Below are positions 53,760-63,673 of a stretch of 64,000 bases of DNA, piece after piece (position 1 is the first letter of the stretch; the number at the start of each line of letters is the position of its first letter). Location: NCBI RefSeq assembly GCF_900101745.1, contig NZ_FNAD01000005.1:124001-188000 (forward strand), read 5' to 3'. The position numbers were made by a program, and so were the translations under genes. Under the pieces are notes generated by a model, which saw only the letters and a list, made by a program, of their open reading frames with translations, was not told where the DNA came from and ran no database searches. This DNA comes from Glycomyces harbinensis. GTDB lineage: Bacteria; Actinomycetota; Actinomycetes; Mycobacteriales; Micromonosporaceae.

Positions 53760-55718
53760 GTGGCGGCGAAGCAGCAGGACGATTACAGCGCCAGTTCGCT
53801 GCAAGTCCTCGAAGGCCTCGAGGCCGTCAGGAAGCGCCCGGGCATGTACATCGGCTCGACCGGCGAGCGCGGCCTGCACCACCTCATCCAAGAGGTCGTC
53901 GACAACTCCGTCGACGAGGCCATGGCGGGACACGCCACCGAGATCCTGGTGATCCTCACCGAGGACGGCGGCGTGAGCGTCGAGGACGACGGCCGCGGCT
54001 TCCCGGTCGACCTCCACCCCAAGCTCAAGAAGCCCGGTGTCGAGGTGGCCCTCACCGTCCTCCACGCGGGCGGCAAGTTCGACTCCGAGAGCTACGCGGT
54101 CTCGGGCGGCCTCCACGGCGTCGGCGTCTCGGTCGTCAACGCCCTGTCCACGCGGCTCTCGGTCGAGATCTGCCGCGACGGGTTCGTGTGGCGCCAGGAC
54201 TACAAGCACGCCCAGCCCGGCCCCCTCGAGAAGGGCGAGCCGACCGACCGGACCGGCACGATCGTCTCCTTCTGGCCCGACGGCACCATCTTCGAGACCC
54301 TCGAGTTCGACTACAAGACGATCTACCGCCGCCTCCAGGAGATGGCCTTCCTCAACAAGGGCCTGTCCATCACCCTGCGCGACGAGCGGCCCGACCACCT
54401 CGACGACGAGGGCAACGTCCGCCAGGTCGCCTTCAAATACGACGAGGGCATCGCCGACTTCGTGCGCCACCTCAACGCCTCCAAGATCGCCATCCACCCC
54501 ACGGTCGTCGCGTTCTCCGCCGAGGAGGACAACCAGGCGATCGAGGTCGCGATGCAGTGGAACGAGTCCTACGGCGAGTCGGTCTACACGTTCGCGAACA
54601 CCATCAACACCCACGAGGGCGGCACCCACGAGGAGGGCTTCAGGTCGGCCTTGACCAACGCGGTCAACAAGTACGGCCTGGAGAAGAAGATCATCAAGTC
54701 CGAGAAGGACCGCCTCTCCGGTGACGACATCCGCGAGGGCCTGGCGGCGATCATCTCGGTGAAGCTGCGCGAGCCGCAGTTCGAGGGCCAGACGAAGACC
54801 AAGCTCGGCAACACCGAGGTCAAGGGCTTCGTCCAGCGCGTGTGCAACGAGTGGCTGCCCGACTGGCTCGACCGCCACCCCAAGGAAGCCCGCATCATCG
54901 TCCAGAAGGCCTCCAGCGCCGCGAACGCCCGCAAGGCCGCCGCGCAGGCCCGCAAGCTCGCGCGCCGCAAGAGCCTGCTGGAGTCCTCGTCGATGCCGGG
55001 CAAGCTGGCCGACTGCCAGTCGACCAACCCGGAGGAGTGCGAGATCTTCGTGGTCGAGGGCGACTCGGCCGGCGGTTCGGCCAAGCAGGGCCGCAACCCG
55101 CGCACGCAGGCGATCATGCCCATCCGCGGCAAGATCCTCAACGTGGAGAAGGCCCGCCTCGACAAGATCCTCAAGAACAACGAGGTCCAGGGCATGATCA
55201 CCGCCCTGGGCACCGGCATCCACGAGGAGTTCGACGCCGAGAAGCTGCGCTACCACAAGGTCATCCTGATGTCGGACGCCGACGTCGACGGCCACCACAT
55301 CAACACCCTGCTCTTGACGCTGCTGTTCCGCTTCATGCGCCCGCTGGTCGAACTCGGCCACGTGTACATGAGCCAGCCGCCGCTGTACAAGATCAAGTGG
55401 AACAAGAAGGGCGACCTGGTCGACTACGCGTACTCCGACGCCGAGCGCGACCGCATCGTCGAGGCCGGCGTCGCCTCCGGCAAGGCCGACCCGCGCCGCT
55501 CCGAGGGCATCCAGCGCTACAAGGGCCTCGGTGAGATGAACTACACCGAGCTGTGGGAGACCACCATGGACCCCTCGCAGCGCAACCTCCTCCAGGTTCA
55601 GCTCGACGATGCGGCAACCGCCGACGAGCTGTTCAGCGTCCTGATGGGTGAGGACGTGGAGAGCCGCCGCCGCTTCATCCAGGAGAACGCCAAGGACGTC
55701 CGCTTCTTGGACATCTAG
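53760..55718 (+). CDS. gyrB: DNA gyrase subunit B
   Basis: 652 residues. GHKL ATPase: [31 protein letters not shown] and [15 protein letters not shown] bind [42 protein letters not shown] and [10 protein letters not shown] carry the metal-binding acidic residues. Introduces negative supercoils with GyrA; target of aminocoumarins. GTG 53760 is six bases after AAGGAG. The gene is followed by gyrA after 44 nt. Confidence 0.98.
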   Translation: MAAKQQDDYSASSLQVLEGLEAVRKRPGMYIGSTGERGLHHLIQEVVDNSVDEAMAGHATEILVILTEDGGVSVEDDGRGFPVDLHPKLKKPGVEVALTVLHAGGKFDSESYAVSGGLHGVGVSVVNALSTRLSVEICRDGFVWRQDYKHAQPGPLEKGEPTDRTGTIVSFWPDGTIFETLEFDYKTIYRRLQEMAFLNKGLSITLRDERPDHLDDEGNVRQVAFKYDEGIADFVRHLNASKIAIHPTVVAFSAEEDNQAIEVAMQWNESYGESVYTFANTINTHEGGTHEEGFRSALTNAVNKYGLEKKIIKSEKDRLSGDDIREGLAAIISVKLREPQFEGQTKTKLGNTEVKGFVQRVCNEWLPDWLDRHPKEARIIVQKASSAANARKAAAQARKLARRKSLLESSSMPGKLADCQSTNPEECEIFVVEGDSAGGSAKQGRNPRTQAIMPIRGKILNVEKARLDKILKNNEVQGMITALGTGIHEEFDAEKLRYHKVILMSDADVDGHHINTLLLTLLFRFMRPLVELGHVYMSQPPLYKIKWNKKGDLVDYAYSDAERDRIVEAGVASGKADPRRSEGIQRYKGLGEMNYTELWETTMDPSQRNLLQVQLDDAATADELFSVLMGEDVESRRRFIQENAKDVRFLDI

Positions 55719-55762
55719 CGGCCCGCCGACCATGATCCGACTGACACAGCAAGGAAGCACTG

Positions 55763-58261
<2,499 letters not shown>

Positions 58262-58963
58262 ATGACCGAAGCGAAGGCTACCGCTGCGGCGACCGAGCGC
58301 GACGAGGACGTTCCGGAGTTCTCCGACGCGTCCGATGCGGACGCGTCGCCGAAGGCCGACGACGCCGTGTCGTCGGTCTCCGCGCCGCCCGCCGCGCAGG
58401 ACCAGACCCTGACGCTGCGCCGGCCGCCGGGCATGACACCGCCGCCGGTGACGCCCGAGGGGATCGGGCAGATGTCGACGGGCAACACCGCGGCCAATCA
58501 GGCCGCGGGCGTCGCCTCGTCGGCCAGGGTGGCCGATGCGGTGCGCGCCGCGCGCGCCGCGGTGAGCCAGGCGACGGCGCGCGGTCCGCGCCGGGCCCGC
58601 CTGCGGCTCAAGCGGGTCGACCCGTGGTCGGTGATGAAGTTCGCGTTCGCCGTCTCGATCGTGCTGTTCATCGTGATGGTCGTGGCGACCACCGTGCTGT
58701 ACATCGCGCTCGACGCGATGGGCGTGTTCGACACCGTGAACGACATGCTCCAGATGCTCATGGGCACGAACTCGGATTCGGCCGCCGCGGCGGCGACGGC
58801 GGACTTCCGGATCACCGCCAAGGGCGTCATCGGGGCCGCGGCCCTGCTGGGCGTGGTGAACATGGTCCTGTTCACCGCTCTGGCGACGCTGGGCTCGTTC
58901 ATCTACAACGTGTGCGCCGACCTCGTCGGCGGCGTCGAGGTGACGCTCGCCGAGCGCGACTAG
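58262..58963 (+). CDS. DUF3566 membrane protein
   Basis: 233 residues. An acidic/Pro-rich cytoplasmic tail (about 115 residues) is followed by the DUF3566 domain with two membrane helices (VMKFAFAVSIVLFIVMVVATT and GAAALLGVVNMVLFTALATLG) and ends with LVGGVEVTLAERD. It follows gyrA directly, as in most actinobacteria; function unknown, perhaps at the division or growth site. The ATG abuts the gyrA stop, so translation is coupled. Confidence 0.9.
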   Translation: MTEAKATAAATERDEDVPEFSDASDADASPKADDAVSSVSAPPAAQDQTLTLRRPPGMTPPPVTPEGIGQMSTGNTAANQAAGVASSARVADAVRAARAAVSQATARGPRRARLRLKRVDPWSVMKFAFAVSIVLFIVMVVATTVLYIALDAMGVFDTVNDMLQMLMGTNSDSAAAAATADFRITAKGVIGAAALLGVVNMVLFTALATLGSFIYNVCADLVGGVEVTLAERD

Positions 58964-58970
58964 CGACGAG

Positions 58971-59017
58971 CGGACGGGTGTCTTCGGCCTTGCGGCCGAG
59001 GGCACCCGTCCGATTTT
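58971..59017 (+). terminator. Intrinsic terminator of the gyrBA operon
   Basis: The outer arms CGGACGGGTG (58971-58980) and CACCCGTCCG (59003-59012) pair perfectly, with an inner 6-bp stem (58984-58989, 58994-58999), followed by ATTTTCC. It lies eight bases after the DUF3566 stop. Confidence 0.85.
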
Positions 59018-59149
59018 CCGCTCCGCTTGCGCGGCAGTGACGGCCGTCCCTTTGCGCGAGGCCCCCCGTTCGCTTTCGGGCGGGCGGTGAGGTAATCTTG
59101 CTCAGCGTCGCCGACGAGTCCGCAGGTCTCCGGTCCGCGTCGCAATTCT

Positions 59150-59226
59150 GGGGCTATAGCTCAGGTGGTTAGAGTGCGGAGCTGATAACTCCGAGGTCGA
59201 TGGTTCGAGCCCATCTAGCCCCACCA
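59150..59226 (+). tRNA. tRNA-Ile (anticodon GAT)
   Basis: 77 nt including an encoded CCA (59224-59226). Acceptor arms GGGGCTA/TAGCCCC; anticodon stem CGGAG/CTCCG encloses CTGATAA, giving GAT. GGTTCGAGCCC T arm. A TAATCT (59093-59098) with a weak TTCGCT 18 nt upstream may be the promoter. Confidence 0.97.
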
Positions 59227-59229
59227 ACA

Positions 59230-59254
59230 CCCGCCGCGAACCGGCGGGTTTTTT
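59230..59254 (+). terminator. Intrinsic terminator of tRNA-Ile
   Basis: CCCGCCG/CGGCGGG stem (59230-59236, 59242-59248), CGAAC loop, then six T. The most canonical terminator in the window. Confidence 0.92.
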
Positions 59255-59464
59255 CATGCCCTGGAACCGCCGGACGGGGCGTCCCGCGCGGAGCCGGGTG
59301 CCGCGAGGGCCTTCTCCGGCCGCGATACGGACGCACCCGGGCGCGCCGGGGAACGGCGCCCCACCGGCCAGCCCTGCCGCAGTTCGCTATGCTGAGGCGC
59401 ATCGTGCAGTGCCGATCACGGCATTGCTGTTCGCGGCAATCTCTGATATAGGGGGCCTGTGTCC

Positions 59465-59596
59465 ATGTGGAAGAAGATCTTGATCGTCGCCGGTGTGGCC
59501 ACGGTCGCGTTCGTGGTGGCCAAGAAGGTCAAGTCCATCAACGACGACCGCACCCTGTGGCACGAGGCCACCACCTCCGCCGAGGACGTGCGCTGA
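59465..59596 (+). CDS. DLW-39 family small protein
   Basis: 43 residues: MWKKILIVAGVATVAFVV anchors it in the membrane, then KKVKSINDDRTLWHEATTSAEDVR. This short actinobacterial family lies after gyrA and a tRNA; its name refers to a D-L-W motif, which here reads RTLW. AGGGGG lies nine bases before the ATG. Function unknown. Confidence 0.88.
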   Translation: MWKKILIVAGVATVAFVVAKKVKSINDDRTLWHEATTSAEDVR

Positions 59597-59605
59597 CGCA
59601 ATGCG

Positions 59606-59635
59606 TTAGCCAGCTCACTGCGATCCGGGTATCCT
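59606..59635 (+). promoter_or_regulatory. Candidate tRNA-Ala promoter
   Basis: TTAGCC (59606-59611) and TATCCT (59630-59635) with an 18-nt spacer, about 70 nt before the tRNA-Ala 5' end and just after the DLW-39 stop. Confidence 0.5.
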
Positions 59636-59708
59636 CGCTGTTGCCGTGAGCGCGGCGGGGATACTCGTGAGGTTCAGTCGCGCAGCCGCACTCGGGTGCC
59701 GCTGACCG

Positions 59709-59781
59709 GGGGCCATAGCTCAATTGGCAGAGCACCGCCTTTGCAAGGCGGGGGTTAGGGGTTCGATTCCCCTTGGCTCCA
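59709..59781 (+). tRNA. tRNA-Ala (anticodon TGC)
   Basis: 73 nt. Acceptor arms GGGGCCA/TGGCTCC (one G-T pair); anticodon stem CCGCC/GGCGG encloses TTTGCAA, giving TGC. GGTTCGATTCC T arm. CCA is not encoded. Confidence 0.97.
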
Positions 59782-59782
59782 C

Positions 59783-59824
59783 GAACACGGAACGGCCGGG
59801 CCTTCGCCCGGCCGTTCCGTGTTC
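59783..59824 (+). terminator. Hairpin terminator of tRNA-Ala
   Basis: Perfect 19-bp arms (59783-59801, 59806-59824) with a CTTC loop, starting two bases after the tRNA. Very stable, but without a T run. Confidence 0.75.
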
Positions 59825-59886
59825 CCGGAATTGCGCCCTGGGCGTAACGTGCGGTGCCCCTCCCGCCGGGCGCCTTAGGATGGGGC

Positions 59887-60270
59887 ATGGCCGAGACTCC
59901 TCCTCTTGCGGCGACCGACGCGTCGCCCGCGACGCACGAGCACTCCGACCGCCCCGCCGACGACGCCCCCGGCCTCGGCGCGGAGCCGCTGTGGCGCGAC
60001 GCCCTCGGCGACTGCCTGCGGGACCTGCGGCGCGGGCGCGGCGAGAAGCTCTCCGACACCGCCGGGCGCGCCGGGATCTCCCCCCAGTACCTCTCCGAGA
60101 TGGAGCGCGGGGTCAAGGACCCCTCCAGCGAGATGATCGCGGCCGTCGCCGGCGCGCTCGACCTCAGCCTCGTCGATCTGACCGTGGCCGTCGCCGAGCG
60201 CCTGCGCACGGGCGAGATCACCGCTTCGGTGAGCTACGGCAGCCGCAGCGCCTACGCCCTGGCCGCATAA
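59887..60270 (+). CDS. XRE-family regulator, ClgR/PopR-like, with C-terminal YALAA degron
   Basis: 127 residues. An acidic N-terminal tail precedes the HTH (about 40-95): LGDCLRDLRRGRGEKLSDTAGRAGISPQYLSEMERGVKDPSSEMI, the pattern of ClgR and PopR, activators of clp genes. The chain ends SRSAYALAA; the final YALAA equals the end of the E. coli ssrA tag and PopR/ClgR are known to be degraded by ClpP through terminal alanines. A TAGGAT -10 (59876-59881) five bases before the ATG suggests a leaderless message. It is convergent with the clpP pair, 39 nt away. Confidence 0.9.
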   Translation: MAETPPLAATDASPATHEHSDRPADDAPGLGAEPLWRDALGDCLRDLRRGRGEKLSDTAGRAGISPQYLSEMERGVKDPSSEMIAAVAGALDLSLVDLTVAVAERLRTGEITASVSYGSRSAYALAA

Positions 60271-60309
60271 GGGAGGCGGTGTCCAGGCGCACGCCTGAAC
60301 ACCGCCTGT

Positions 60310-60897
60310 TCACAGCTCTTCCATGACGCGGTCGATCAGGCCGTAGTCCTTCGCCGTCTCGGCGGTGAACACGCGGTCCCGGTCGGTGTCGGCGCGCAGC
60401 GCCTCGACGCTCCGCCCGGTGTGGCGCGACAGGATCGCCTCGATGTCGGCGCGGACGCGGACGATCTCGTCCGCGGCGAGGATGAGGTCCGGGATCGTCC
60501 CGCGGCCCTGGCCCGCCGGCTGGTGCAGGACCACCCGCGCGTGCGGCAGCGCCGACCGCTTGCCCTCGGCCCCGGCCGCCAGGAGCACCGCGCCGACCGC
60601 CACGGCCTGCCCGATGCACGTGGTCGCCACCGGCGACTTGATGTACCGCATGGTGTCGTAGACGCCGAGCATCGCGCTCGGGTCCCCGCCCTCGCAGTTG
60701 ATGTACAGCTGAATGTCGCGGTCGGAACCGGTCGCGTCCAGGTGCAGCAGCTGGGCGACCAGGGCGTTGGCCACGCCCGCGTCGATCCCGGTGCCGAGGT
60801 AGATGATCCGCTCGGAGAACAGGTGCGAGTAGACGTCCATGACCCGCTCCCCGCGCGAGTCGCGGGTGATCACGTTCGGAATCGTGTAGCCGCTCAC
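60310..60897 (-). CDS. ClpP-family protein lacking the catalytic serine (ClpR-like)
   Basis: 195 residues with the full ClpP fold: YINCEGGDPSAMLGVYDTM, LPHARVVLHQPAGQGRG with His125, and YGLIDRVM. Where active ClpPs have G-x-A-x-S-M, this protein reads GQAVAVG (96-102), with Ala100 at the nucleophile position; codons GCC GTG GCG GTC confirm it. The glycine loop also reads CEGG in place of SPGG. It should be proteolytically dead but able to form rings with its partner. GTG start overlaps the upstream clpP stop (GTGA), so the pair is coupled. Confidence 0.93.
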   Translation of the reverse strand: MSGYTIPNVITRDSRGERVMDVYSHLFSERIIYLGTGIDAGVANALVAQLLHLDATGSDRDIQLYINCEGGDPSAMLGVYDTMRYIKSPVATTCIGQAVAVGAVLLAAGAEGKRSALPHARVVLHQPAGQGRGTIPDLILAADEIVRVRADIEAILSRHTGRSVEALRADTDRDRVFTAETAKDYGLIDRVMEEL

Positions 60898-61523
60898 GAG
60901 GCCGCTCCTTCCTGGTTGAGGCCGAGGCCGACGCTGCGGCGGGCGACGGGCGCGATCTGGGCGAACTCGCTCACGATCGCGTCGACGAACCCGTACTCGA
61001 GCGCTTCGCCCGCGGTGTACCACCGGTCGTGCAGGGAGTCCTCGAAGACCCGCTCGAACGGCTGGCCGGTGTCCTCGGCGATGAGGCCGAGCACGGTGTC
61101 GCGCGTGTGCCGCAGGTCGTTGGCCTGCAGTTCGATGTCGACGGCGGCGCCGCCGATCCCGGACGAGCCCTGGTGCATCAGGACGCGGGCGTGCGGCATC
61201 GCGCGGCGCTTGCCGCGCGTGCCGGAGGAGAGCAGGAACTGGCCCGCGCTGCACGCGATCCCCAGGGCCAGTGTGGACACGTCGCAGGGGATGAGGCGCA
61301 TGACGTCCCGGATCGCCAGCATCGAGGGGACCGACCCGCCGGGCGAGTGGATCCACAGTGCGATGTCCGCGCCGGCGTTCTCCGCCGCGAGCGTCATCAG
61401 CTGCGTGGCCAGGAGGGTCCCGTTGTCGTCGTCGAGCACGCCGTCGAGGACCAGGACCCGCTGCTGGTACAGCTCGCGGCGGGCCCGGTCGTCGAACAGC
61501 GGCGGTTTCTCGTTGTCGCTCAT
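60894..61523 (-). CDS. clpP: ATP-dependent Clp protease proteolytic subunit (active type)
   Basis: 209 residues. The Ser-His pair is intact: Ser92 in LGIACSAGQFLL and His117 in MPHARVLMHQGSSGIGG, with the oxyanion loop HSPGGSVPSM. It resembles the clpP3/clpP4 type of actinobacteria, which pair with a second ClpP. ATG 61523 is preceded by AAGGTGG; a GTG three codons earlier is also possible. A 16-bp palindrome lies about 50 nt upstream. Confidence 0.95.
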   Translation of the reverse strand: MSDNEKPPLFDDRARRELYQQRVLVLDGVLDDDNGTLLATQLMTLAAENAGADIALWIHSPGGSVPSMLAIRDVMRLIPCDVSTLALGIACSAGQFLLSSGTRGKRRAMPHARVLMHQGSSGIGGAAVDIELQANDLRHTRDTVLGLIAEDTGQPFERVFEDSLHDRWYTAGEALEYGFVDAIVSEFAQIAPVARRSVGLGLNQEGAAS

Positions 61524-61572
61524 ACCGACCACCTTGCGTTCGCGCAGGTACCGGGGGCAAGCGATTCAGCCT

Positions 61573-61588
61573 TGAGCGGATCCGCTCA
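61573..61588. promoter_or_regulatory. 16-bp palindrome upstream of the clpP pair
   Basis: TGAGCGGATCCGCTCA, a perfect palindrome with two 8-bp arms, 50 nt before the clpP ATG and 31 nt from the 3' end of the toxin-like gene. Candidate operator for the ClgR/PopR-like protein; it is not the published PopR site of Streptomyces as I recall it, so the assignment is inference. Confidence 0.5.
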
Positions 61589-61618
61589 CAGCAGCGCGGC
61601 CCCGAACCGGTCGAACAC

Positions 61619-61945
61619 CTACTCGTCGCGGTAGACCTTGCCGCGGTGGCCGATCGCCACGACCAGGATGGTGAGACGGCCGTCCTCGATTCGGTAGACG
61701 ATCCGCCAGTCCCCCGCACGGATGCGCCGGCGATCAGTGGCGCCTCGGAACTTCTCGACCCCGTCGGGGCGAGGGTTCCCTTCGAGTTTCGCGAGAGCGA
61801 GCAGGGCTCGGCGCTGAGTCGAATGGTCGAGTTCTGAAACTGCGGCCAGTACCGAGAAGGTGTCGCGGAGGGGCCACCCGGGGGAAAGGTCGCGCTTCCG
61901 GGGACCCTGGCCAGGTCTCGGCCCAGGACAAAATACCGGTACCAC
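61619..61945 (-). CDS. Orphan RelE/ParE-type toxin-like protein
   Basis: 108 residues. The C-terminal 70 residues are a good RelE core: LLALAKLEGNPRPDGVEKFRG, RRRIRAGDWRIVYRI and LVVAIGHRGKVYRDE, including the Arg and Tyr positions of the ribonuclease site. The first 35 residues (PVFCPGPRPGQGP) do not look like the usual opening strand. No antitoxin gene lies on either side: 96 nt separate it from clpP and the other neighbour is a phosphotransferase on the opposite strand. It may be a decayed toxin; the start at 61945 (GTG) is uncertain. Confidence 0.65.
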   Translation of the reverse strand: MVPVFCPGPRPGQGPRKRDLSPGWPLRDTFSVLAAVSELDHSTQRRALLALAKLEGNPRPDGVEKFRGATDRRRIRAGDWRIVYRIEDGRLTILVVAIGHRGKVYRDE

Positions 61946-61974
61946 GCCGGGGCCCCGGCCGGTACGCTCCGGCG

Positions 61975-62994
61975 GTGGCCTTCCCCGATCCCCTCCCGCT
62001 CGCCGGGCTCGACGCGCTCTCCCGCGCCTACGGTCTCGGCGCGATCCGGTCCTGCCGGTACCTGCCCGACGGACTCCTCAACCGCAACTGGCGCATCGAC
62101 ACCGCGCAAGGCGTCTTCGCGCTGAAGGAACTGGTCGGCCTCGACCCCGACGTCGCTCGTCGCAACCTTGCTCTGCTGCAGGACCTTTCGACATTCGGCG
62201 TTCCCGTCGTCGAGGCGGTGCCCGCCCGCTCCGGCGAGACCGTCATCGCCCTCGGCGGCCACCACTATTATCTCGCTCCCTGGATCGAGGGCGCTCATCC
62301 GCGCGGCGAGGCGATGGACGCGGACGCCGCCTTCCACATGGGTTCGGTCATCGGCCGCATCCACCGCGCGCTCGGCGATCCGGCGATCGGGCTGCCTGCG
62401 CCCCAACCGCCCGGCGGCGCGCCCACCACGCCCGATGAGGCTCGCGAACGCATCGGCGACTACCTCGGACGGATCGGTCTCCTCGCGGCGCCGTCCGAGT
62501 TCGACACCGCCTGCGCCAAAGTGCTCCGCGCCCGCCTGGAACTCCTTGCCGCACATGAACATCTGCGGCCGGCCGACACCGCGCCGACCGGACCGTTCGG
62601 GTGGATGCACGGCGACTGCCAGAACTGGAACCTGCTGTGGTCGGGCGGGCGGATCGCCGCCGTCATCGACTGGGACCGTTTGTGCGTCAAGCCTTTCGGC
62701 GAGGAGATCGTGCGTGCCGCGATGTACCAGTTCGTGCTGGCCGACGGCCGCGTCGACCTCGGCAACGTCGCGGCCCTCGTCGCCGGGTACCGCTCCGAGG
62801 CCCCGATCGACGCGGCCGCTCTGGTCGATGCCGCCAGGCGCCGCTGGTGGCGCCTGACCTCCAGCGTCTGGCACCTGAAATACCACTACCACCTGGGCGA
62901 CCACTCCAGCGACCATCTGTTCTTCTCCGACGAGCGCCTGGTCCGGTGGTGGACGGCGCACCTCGACGAGGTCGAGGCGGCGTTCGCGGCCTGA
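61975..62994 (+). CDS. Aminoglycoside/choline-kinase-like phosphotransferase
   Basis: 339 residues of the APH/HSK2/choline kinase superfamily. Start with FPDPLPLAGLDALSRAYGLG. The N-lobe NRNWRIDTAQGVFALKEL holds the ATP Lys, and the catalytic loop is GWMHGDCQNWNLLW with VIDWDRL (Asp and Mg-binding Asp). Likely phosphorylates a small alcohol or amino-alcohol; homoserine kinase-type or antibiotic inactivation are both possible. GTG start. Convergent with the two-component genes, two bases apart. Confidence 0.88.
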   Translation: MAFPDPLPLAGLDALSRAYGLGAIRSCRYLPDGLLNRNWRIDTAQGVFALKELVGLDPDVARRNLALLQDLSTFGVPVVEAVPARSGETVIALGGHHYYLAPWIEGAHPRGEAMDADAAFHMGSVIGRIHRALGDPAIGLPAPQPPGGAPTTPDEARERIGDYLGRIGLLAAPSEFDTACAKVLRARLELLAAHEHLRPADTAPTGPFGWMHGDCQNWNLLWSGGRIAAVIDWDRLCVKPFGEEIVRAAMYQFVLADGRVDLGNVAALVAGYRSEAPIDAAALVDAARRRWWRLTSSVWHLKYHYHLGDHSSDHLFFSDERLVRWWTAHLDEVEAAFAA

Positions 62995-62995
62995 G

Positions 62996-63673
62996 TCAGT
63001 CCGGGCGCCGCCACCGGTAGCGGCGCTCGGGGCGTCCCCGGCCCGCGTACTTCAGGGCCACGGCGGCGCTGCCGCGTTCGGCGAGCTGCTCGAGGTAGCG
63101 GCGGGCGCTGACGCGCGAGATGCCGATCCGCATCGCGCATTCGGCGGCCGACAGGGTGCCTTCGGCCTCGCGCAGGGCGGTCTCCACCAGTTTCGCCGTC
63201 TCGTTGCTGAACCCCTTGGGCAGCATCGACACCGCCGCCGCGGAGGGGCGCTCGAAGGCGCGGTCGACGTCGGACTGGTCGTGCACGGCCGCCTCCGCCA
63301 GGCCCGCCCGGCGGTTCGCGTACTGCTCCAGGCGTTCGGAGAAGTCGTCGAAGCTGAAGGGCTTGAGCAGGTAGGACACGACGCCGAGCCGGACGGCGGC
63401 GCGGACGGCCTCGGCCTCGCGGGCCGCCGAGATGACGAAGACGTCGCAGTCGTGGCCTTCGGACCGCATGCGCCGCAGCAGGTCCAGGCCGAACACGTCA
63501 GGCAGGTACAGGTCGAGCAGTACCAGGTCGGGCCGGTGCTCCCGGACCGCGGCGAGGGTCTCCTCGCCGGTGCGGGCGCACGCGACGGCCTGGAAGCCCC
63601 GGGTGCGCTCGACGAAGCCGCGGTGGATGTTCACCAGCCGGAAGTCGTCGTCGACGACCAGCACATCGATCAT
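62996..63673 (-). CDS. Response regulator of the CitB/DcuR type
   Basis: 225 residues. Receiver domain (1-120): acidic pocket VVDDDFRL, phospho-acceptor Asp54 in VLLDLYLPD and Lys near 104 in YLLKPFSFDD. The C-terminal half carries a winged HTH (TLSAAECAMRIGISRVSARRYLEQLAERG) as in DcuR/CitB family regulators of dicarboxylate or citrate use. Its start overlaps the sensor kinase stop by ATGA, so the two form one unit. Confidence 0.92.
   Translation of the reverse strand: MIDVLVVDDDFRLVNIHRGFVERTRGFQAVACARTGEETLAAVREHRPDLVLLDLYLPDVFGLDLLRRMRSEGHDCDVFVISAAREAEAVRAAVRLGVVSYLLKPFSFDDFSERLEQYANRRAGLAEAAVHDQSDVDRAFERPSAAAVSMLPKGFSNETAKLVETALREAEGTLSAAECAMRIGISRVSARRYLEQLAERGSAAVALKYAGRGRPERRYRWRRPD

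Noticed and set aside
59150-59781. Genomic island borders at the tRNA genes
   Set aside because: Flanking genes are core (gyrA side, DLW-39, clp locus), with no direct repeats of the tRNA 3' ends and no integrase.
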